Assembly (NCBI GenBank): GCA_947074235.1
Contig: CAMTOV010000004.1
Location: 1-47,052, forward strand
Origin: an uncultured Bacteroides sp.
GTDB taxonomy: Bacteria > Bacteroidota > Bacteroidia > Bacteroidales > Bacteroidaceae
DNA: 47,052 nt
Direction of reading: 5' to 3'
How positions within the stretch are numbered: the first letter of the stretch is position 1; each line of letters opens with the position of its first letter. Positions 43,295 through 47,052 of the stretch are shown here, one piece after another. Both the position numbers and the translations under genes were made by a program. The notes under the pieces were generated by a model. The model made no database searches. It worked only from the letters and a program-made list of their open reading frames with translations, and was not told where the DNA came from.

Positions 43295-44044
43295 ATGAAA
43301 GCGGTATATCTATTTCTCTTAACAAGTATTTTATTCTGTTCATGCCGTAGCACCAGAAGCATGCGAATGGAACTTTTGAAGATGCGTTCTAATCTCTTTT
43401 ATGAAATGACAACTCCCGAGTATCTTGGCCCGAAAGAACAAACTCTCTATCTCGATTTTATCGATTACTCAAACATCAACTATTATACAGATATAAAAAA
43501 GAAAGGTGCCTACTTTATCCCTCTTATTGTGTTTAACTTAGAAGTAAACAAGTTCAGAACTAGCCTTGGCGAGGGGTCTTTAACTCAAACCTACAGAGAG
43601 TTTCTTACCGAAGCACTTTTGGCAGAATGCAACAGTAGCAGAACATTTACCTTGATAGATAATCAAAAAGGAGAAGCAGCCGATTCGGTATATCATCTCT
43701 TGGTGAAAGTTGTGCAAAATGAAACCTCAGGACAAGTAATATTACAGAATTGTGCCATATTATGGTTTGGTGGAGAGTTTATAGAAGGAGGAAGTAATAA
43801 GTCGGGTGATGCCCATACAAACTTAGCAATAACCATCCAAGTTAAAAAAGGAAATAAATGTCTATTTGAGAAGACATATTCTCAACAATACACTCATTCA
43901 GCTCCATCAAGAGGCCATCTAGATTCTGTAGGAGCAAATGAAGATTGCTTAAACACCATGACAGCATCCCTATCATACGCCACAAAGTGTATGGTAGAAA
44001 ATATCAGTCAGGAGCTGGATTTACTACTCGATTCTTTTAACTAA
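43295..44044 (+). CDS. Lipoprotein at the end of the TonB receptor unit, unrecognised
   Basis: A 249-residue protein. The signal FLLTSILFCSC gives a lipobox with Cys17. The remainder has no motif I recognise. It contains SLTQTYREFLTEALLAECNSSRTFTLID and a later LAITIQVKKGNKCLFEKTYSQQY, wording like the YajG/LptE-type lipoproteins in outline only. It lies 49 bases after DUF4249 on the same strand, with no terminator between them that I can see, so is tentatively placed in the same transcript. Confidence 0.65.
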   Translation: MKAVYLFLLTSILFCSCRSTRSMRMELLKMRSNLFYEMTTPEYLGPKEQTLYLDFIDYSNINYYTDIKKKGAYFIPLIVFNLEVNKFRTSLGEGSLTQTYREFLTEALLAECNSSRTFTLIDNQKGEAADSVYHLLVKVVQNETSGQVILQNCAILWFGGEFIEGGSNKSGDAHTNLAITIQVKKGNKCLFEKTYSQQYTHSAPSRGHLDSVGANEDCLNTMTASLSYATKCMVENISQELDLLLDSFN

Positions 44045-44054
44045 GATAAAACGC

Positions 44055-44062
44055 TATCTTTG
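44055..44062 (+). promoter_or_regulatory. -7 element for the lysO pair
   Basis: TATCTTTG is an exact -7 match 23 bases before the ATG at 44085. No good -33 is visible. Confidence 0.45.
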
Positions 44063-44084
44063 CCTACAAATCAAATCGTATTTT

Positions 44085-44366
44085 ATGTTAATCATAGTAG
44101 GTATCATGCTTACAGGTATGTTTGTGGGCTATTTATTTCGTAGTAAGAAACTATCGTGGATACAATCTGTAATCACTATTTTCATTTGGCTACTTCTTTT
44201 TCTATTAGGAGTAGACGTTGGTGGCAATCAAGTCATCATCAGTAGCCTGCACACACTTGGGCTTGAGGCGCTATATATCACCATTGCAGCAGTAATAGGG
44301 AGTACCTTATGCGCATGGGCATTGTGGCACTTCATCACTAAAAGCAATAAGGAGAAGAAAGTATGA
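44085..44366 (+). CDS. LysO family transporter, N-terminal part (separate gene)
   Basis: A 93-residue membrane protein with three hydrophobic helices (MLIIVGIMLTGMFVGYLF, VITIFIWLLLFLLGVDVG and ITIAAVIGSTLCAWALWHF). It corresponds to the first third of E. coli LysO (YbjE), a lysine exporter of about 300 residues; the second part is the next gene, in another frame with a 4-base overlap (ATGA). Both halves are probably needed for one transporter. Confidence 0.85.
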   Translation: MLIIVGIMLTGMFVGYLFRSKKLSWIQSVITIFIWLLLFLLGVDVGGNQVIISSLHTLGLEALYITIAAVIGSTLCAWALWHFITKSNKEKKV

Positions 44367-44971
44367 AAGGCAGTCTCATTATTGTATCATTCTTTTTTTT
44401 GGGATCAATTTGTGGATTATTCCACTGGCTTCCTCTTTCTATAATCGAAGGAAATCTTAGTTATTATGTACTATGCGGTTTGATGTTCTGTGTTGGTATT
44501 AGCATCGGCAATAACCCTGAAATCTTAAAAAGCTTTCGTACGCTAAATCCACGCTTAGCTTTACTCCCCCTTATGACCATTGTGGGAACACTATGCGGTT
44601 GCGCCATAGTTAGCCTATTGCTTTCAGATCGTTCACTATTCGATTGTCTTGCCGTGGGATCGGGCTTTGGCTATTATTCTCTATCAAGTATCTTCATTAC
44701 CGAATATAAAGGAGCTGAACTTGGCACAGTTGCACTGCTTTCTAATATAATAAGAGAGATTATAGCACTATTAGCTGCACCACTATTAGCTAGATACTTC
44801 GGAAAATTAGCCCCAATATCAGTTGGTGGCGCTACAACAATGGATACTACTCTCCCCATTATTACCCGCTACTCTGGGCAACAATTTGTTATTGTTTCTA
44901 TCTTTCACGGTTTTCTAGTTGATTTCAGTGTACCGTTTTTAGTGACATTATTCTGCTCAATACCGCTTTAG
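44363..44971 (+). CDS. lysO: LysO family lysine exporter, C-terminal part
   Basis: A 202-residue membrane protein covering the C-terminal two-thirds of LysO (DUF340): GLMFCVGISIGNN, GSGFGYYSLSSIFITEYKGAELGTVALLSNIIREI and GGATTMDTTLPII are the conserved segments, with about five or six helices. Together with the preceding gene it gives about 295 residues, the full family length. The ATG overlaps the previous stop, so translation is coupled. It exports lysine and toxic analogues in E. coli; the same substrate here is inferred. Confidence 0.87.
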   Translation: MKGSLIIVSFFFLGSICGLFHWLPLSIIEGNLSYYVLCGLMFCVGISIGNNPEILKSFRTLNPRLALLPLMTIVGTLCGCAIVSLLLSDRSLFDCLAVGSGFGYYSLSSIFITEYKGAELGTVALLSNIIREIIALLAAPLLARYFGKLAPISVGGATTMDTTLPIITRYSGQQFVIVSIFHGFLVDFSVPFLVTLFCSIPL

Positions 44972-45017
44972 TATTACAAATAGGTTACAATATCTGTTAA
45001 TTTCGGTCATTTTGGGC

Positions 45018-45048
45018 CATCATTCTTGATTTAAATCAAAAAATGATG
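45018..45048. promoter_or_regulatory. Perfect FNR/Crp-type palindrome within a larger hairpin
   Basis: TTGAT-TTAA-ATCAA (45026-45039) matches the FNR-box pattern TTGATnnnnATCAA exactly. CATCATT and AATGATG extend the symmetry on both sides. It is centred about 75 bases before the -7 of the next gene and has no T run, which argues against a terminator for lysO. Confidence 0.5.
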
Positions 45049-45077
45049 TTATAAAACACATTTTCTTCTTAAAACGT

Positions 45078-45108
45078 TTTTATGCTAAAAAACATATTTC
45101 TATATTTG
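45078..45108 (+). promoter_or_regulatory. Promoter of the small secreted-protein gene
   Basis: TATATTTG (45101-45108) is an exact -7; TTTT at 45078-45081 is in the -33 position with a 19-base gap. The leader is about 85 bases. Confidence 0.6.
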
Positions 45109-45199
45109 CATAGGTAAAAGGATATGACTAAGCGCTTAGGTCAGTTTTTTAATAGGTATTAGATTAGTTTTTTAGGTAACAATTTAAAAAGTAGGTATT

Positions 45200-45556
45200 A
45201 TGAAAAGATTAGGATTAACATTAGTGGCAGCGTTCTGCCTTGCTGCTAGTACATTTGCAGCTGACTATCAACCTACAACTGCAAAATGGGAAGGTAACAT
45301 TAACGTAAGCAAGTTGAGTAAATACTTGAATCTTACATCGTTACAAAGTGAAGAAGTTGCTAACATTTGTACGTATTTCACAGAACAAATGAATAGAGCA
45401 ACCACTGCTAGAAAAAATCAAGATGCAAAATTGCACACTGCTGTGTATGGCAACTTGAAATTAATGAAGCAAACATTAACTAAAGAGCAGTACGTAAAGT
45501 ACGTTTCATTAATGAATGCAACTTTAAAGAACAAAGGTATTGAGTTAGGTAAATAA
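45200..45556 (+). CDS. Small secreted protein, Spy/CpxP-like features
   Basis: A 118-residue protein with a clear cleavable signal (MKRLGLTLVAAFCLAASTFAAD), so periplasmic or secreted. The mature part is helical and contains two LTxxQ-like words (LTSLQSEEV and LTKEQYVKYVSLM), the hallmark of Spy/CpxP-type periplasmic chaperones, but only as weak similarity. It has its own promoter, long leader and strong terminator, which suggests a well-expressed independent gene. Function unassigned. Confidence 0.75.
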   Translation: MKRLGLTLVAAFCLAASTFAADYQPTTAKWEGNINVSKLSKYLNLTSLQSEEVANICTYFTEQMNRATTARKNQDAKLHTAVYGNLKLMKQTLTKEQYVKYVSLMNATLKNKGIELGK

Positions 45557-45575
45557 CTCTACCGTGCATACAGAA

Positions 45576-45610
45576 GAGGCGTTAGTAAATTAATACTAAC
45601 GCCTCTTTTT
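45576..45610 (+). terminator. Rho-independent terminator after the small secreted-protein gene
   Basis: A perfect 12-bp stem GAGGCGTTAGTA/TACTAACGCCTC with a 6-base loop and TTTTT. Confidence 0.95.
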
Positions 45611-45629
45611 GCTTTTATAGTTTGACTTA

Positions 45630-46679
45630 CTATTTTATCGTTACCATAGTAGCACCAAATCCATACTCTTGAAACGAAGCATCTTGATATCTACAGTTAC
45701 TATACTTACGCTTTAGTTCTTCCACAATTGCTTTACGCAACACACCATCTCCTTTGCCGTGAATAAAAACAATTTTTTGTTCACGCTTACTTTGGTATTT
45801 ATCCATTACTTCGCGAAACTTATCAAGTTGATAGTTAAGCATCTCACTATTGCTCATACCACGAGTATCATCAAGTAGTTCACCGATATGAAGGTCTATC
45901 TCAACAATTTGGTTACCACCACCACGTTTTACAATAGTTTGCGACTTGGGTTTATCAGCATATTGCTTTTGCAATAATGCATCTTTAATATCCTCGGCCG
46001 AGACATGTACTTGACGTACAGGAGTATCATTTCTAACAATATCATAGACAAGAGCAGGATCTTCAAAGAAATCAGACTCACGAAAAGTATGCAACTTATA
46101 GAATTTCACAGTGTCAATACGCATCTCTACGCTCACAGCGGGCTTTAATGCAAATGATTTACCATCTTTAAAGGCAACAAATTGTACTGCCACATGCTCT
46201 AACTCATTCAATACACTTTTATCAAATTCCTCAAGCAAGAATTTCATATTTGGTTCCACTACTCCATGGGATCTTACTTTCCAGGCTTTACCTTCTGCAT
46301 TCAAATAGGTATAATACAAATAATAATTACTATCATTCACCAAATATGCTTCAAAAGGTGTAGTACTAATAGCCTTGGCATCTTCGGGCACAAAGGCCAA
46401 ATAGACATTAAGCGTATCCCCTCCTTTCACCTCGGCTTGACGTTGAATAACAGGTATTTCTGGCTTAGTAGGCTTAATTGGAGACTCAGCTTTTGGAGCC
46501 GGAGCCGATTTGCGCTTCATGTTGTAATCATCAGTTTCAATCACCACACATTCTTTTGCAGGCATGGGAATATCAAACCCATCGGCATCTTCAACCAAGA
46601 CTGTATCCTTTCCTTGAAAGCCCTTCACGATTCCTCCACCTATTTCGCTGAGGAAGCGTACTTTATCTCCTATTTTCAT
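45630..46679 (-). CDS. DUF2027 and Smr domain protein
   Basis: A 349-residue cytosolic protein. The N-terminus [18 protein letters not shown] and [23 protein letters not shown] is the DUF2027 module of Bacteroidetes; the centre is beta-rich; the C-terminal 80 residues are an Smr domain ([10 protein letters not shown] with the DxH, and the [12 protein letters not shown] motif). Smr domains are nucleases in MutS2 and related proteins. No MutS part is present, so it is not MutS2. The DUF2027-Smr arrangement is the usual one in Bacteroides; the target nucleic acid is unknown. Confidence 0.9.
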   Translation of the reverse strand: MKIGDKVRFLSEIGGGIVKGFQGKDTVLVEDADGFDIPMPAKECVVIETDDYNMKRKSAPAPKAESPIKPTKPEIPVIQRQAEVKGGDTLNVYLAFVPEDAKAISTTPFEAYLVNDSNYYLYYTYLNAEGKAWKVRSHGVVEPNMKFLLEEFDKSVLNELEHVAVQFVAFKDGKSFALKPAVSVEMRIDTVKFYKLHTFRESDFFEDPALVYDIVRNDTPVRQVHVSAEDIKDALLQKQYADKPKSQTIVKRGGGNQIVEIDLHIGELLDDTRGMSNSEMLNYQLDKFREVMDKYQSKREQKIVFIHGKGDGVLRKAIVEELKRKYSNCRYQDASFQEYGFGATMVTIK

Positions 46680-46854
46680 CTTTATCTTATTACTAGATTA
46701 TTAATATCTTACTAATACTCGCAAATATATACAGTTTTATTCAAAGAGGATTAGATAATACTTTTTAAAATTAATTCTAACGCTTCTTATAACAAACAAA
46801 TAGTATAAATAACTCATATTTGGGGATTATTGATTTCCGATAAAATAAATATCA

Positions 46855-46897
46855 CAAAAATAGGTTCAGATTGCATTAGAAAGGCAATCTGAACCTA
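46855..46897 (-). terminator. Minus-strand terminator after the GH88 gene
   Basis: TAGGTTCAGATTGC (46861-46874) pairs with GCAATCTGAACCTA (46884-46897). On the minus strand the stem is followed by TTTTTGTGAT. The rest of 46680-46921 is AT-rich with no other feature seen. Confidence 0.85.
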
Positions 46898-46921
46898 TTA
46901 TTACTATTGTAATACAGATTG

Positions 46922-47052
46922 TTAAATTTTAAACGGTTGCCCTGTCTCAATGTCTCTTTTACGCATTAGTGCCTCAATAAAATAATAATCGGCATAATTA
47001 ATTGGAACATCAATTTCATGTCCATGAGGAATACTACCTACAGAATGCATTA
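46922..47052 (-). CDS. GH88 family unsaturated glucuronyl hydrolase, C-terminal fragment cut by window edge
   Basis: Reading the minus strand from the right edge gives an open frame ending TAA at 46922-46924. The last 41 residues include SVGSIPHGHEIDVPINYADYY and FIEALMRKRDIETG, matching the C-terminus of GH88 enzymes, whose end reads EVDVPLIYADYYFLEAL in members that I recall. GH88 removes the unsaturated uronic acid left by polysaccharide lyases. The remaining 90% lies outside the window, so catalytic residues cannot be checked. Confidence 0.8.
   Translation of the reverse strand, partial: MHSVGSIPHGHEIDVPINYADYYFIEALMRKRDIETGQPFKI

Noticed and set aside
44085..44366. lysO treated as a pseudogene broken by frameshift
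   Set aside because: Both parts have proper starts and stops with an ATGA coupling overlap and conserved motifs, and the split is what I recall from other Bacteroidetes.
45018..45048. Hairpin as ordinary terminator of lysO
   Set aside because: No T run follows on either strand and the core is an exact regulator palindrome, so it is reported as a possible operator instead; a weak terminator role is not excluded.

Overview
The window looks like chromosomal DNA of a Bacteroidales bacterium, most likely Bacteroides or a close relative. The evidence is AT-rich sequence, promoters of the Bacteroidetes type (TTTG about 19 bases before TAnnTTTG), a hybrid two-component system (HTCS) protein with Reg_prop repeats, an ECF sigma/FecR/TonB-dependent receptor locus, families largely confined to Bacteroidetes (DUF3256, DUF4249, DUF2027-Smr), and a run S41 peptidase - 5-FCL - DUF721 - recF - TPR - ribH that I recall from Bacteroides genomes. 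No phage, plasmid, insertion sequence or CRISPR array was found. Species cannot be assigned from the sequence alone.

Layout. 1-4.7 kb: housekeeping genes (end of an S41 protease, folate salvage, DUF721/recF, a TPR membrane protein, ribH), then a tRNA-Tyr/tRNA-Gly pair with its own promoter and terminator. 4.7-7.6 kb: a NahK-like sugar kinase, DUF3256 and threonine aldolase. 7.6-15.3 kb: a compact pectin-ester locus on the minus strand, with a giant HTCS sensor/regulator, an alpha/beta-hydrolase esterase and a CE12-CE8 fusion (acetylesterase plus pectin methylesterase), but no SusC/SusD pair. 15.5-20.9 kb: a lipoprotein, then a dxs-trkA-trkH operon. 21.0-28.3 kb: lipocalin-like lipoprotein, ahpC-ahpF, a Fur/PerR-like repressor without the usual structural zinc cysteines, a Crp/Fnr regulator, a GH73-LysM autolysin, cytidine deaminase and an RclA-like flavoprotein, giving an oxidative-stress flavour. 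29.0-35.7 kb: phosphoglucomutase, C69 dipeptidase, M23 peptidase, methyltransferase and a TlpA-like lipoprotein. 35.8-44.0 kb: tRNA-Thr, hemW and a plus-strand block of ECF sigma, lipoprotein, FecR anti-sigma, STN-containing TonB receptor, DUF4249 lipoprotein and a further lipoprotein. 44.1-47.05 kb: a lysine exporter split into two overlapping genes, a small secreted protein, a DUF2027-Smr protein and the C-terminal end of a GH88 unsaturated glucuronyl hydrolase.

The most unusual non-coding signal is a family of three intergenic arrays (1466-1527, 12294-12377, 25236-25297). Each is built of units with exactly 22-base period, each unit GTTTC-N8-GAAAC, able to form a 7-bp stem with a 4-base loop, and the stem variation includes wobble and one compensatory change. 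I do not recognise a named element. Other points worth a second look are near-identical promoter architecture in front of ahpC and the Fur-like gene, a perfect TTGAT-TTAA-ATCAA palindrome upstream of a small secreted-protein gene, an inverted repeat whose 3' arm covers the ribosome-binding region of the RclA-like gene, and a second, unrelated tandem repeat of about 22 bases near 36.1 kb.
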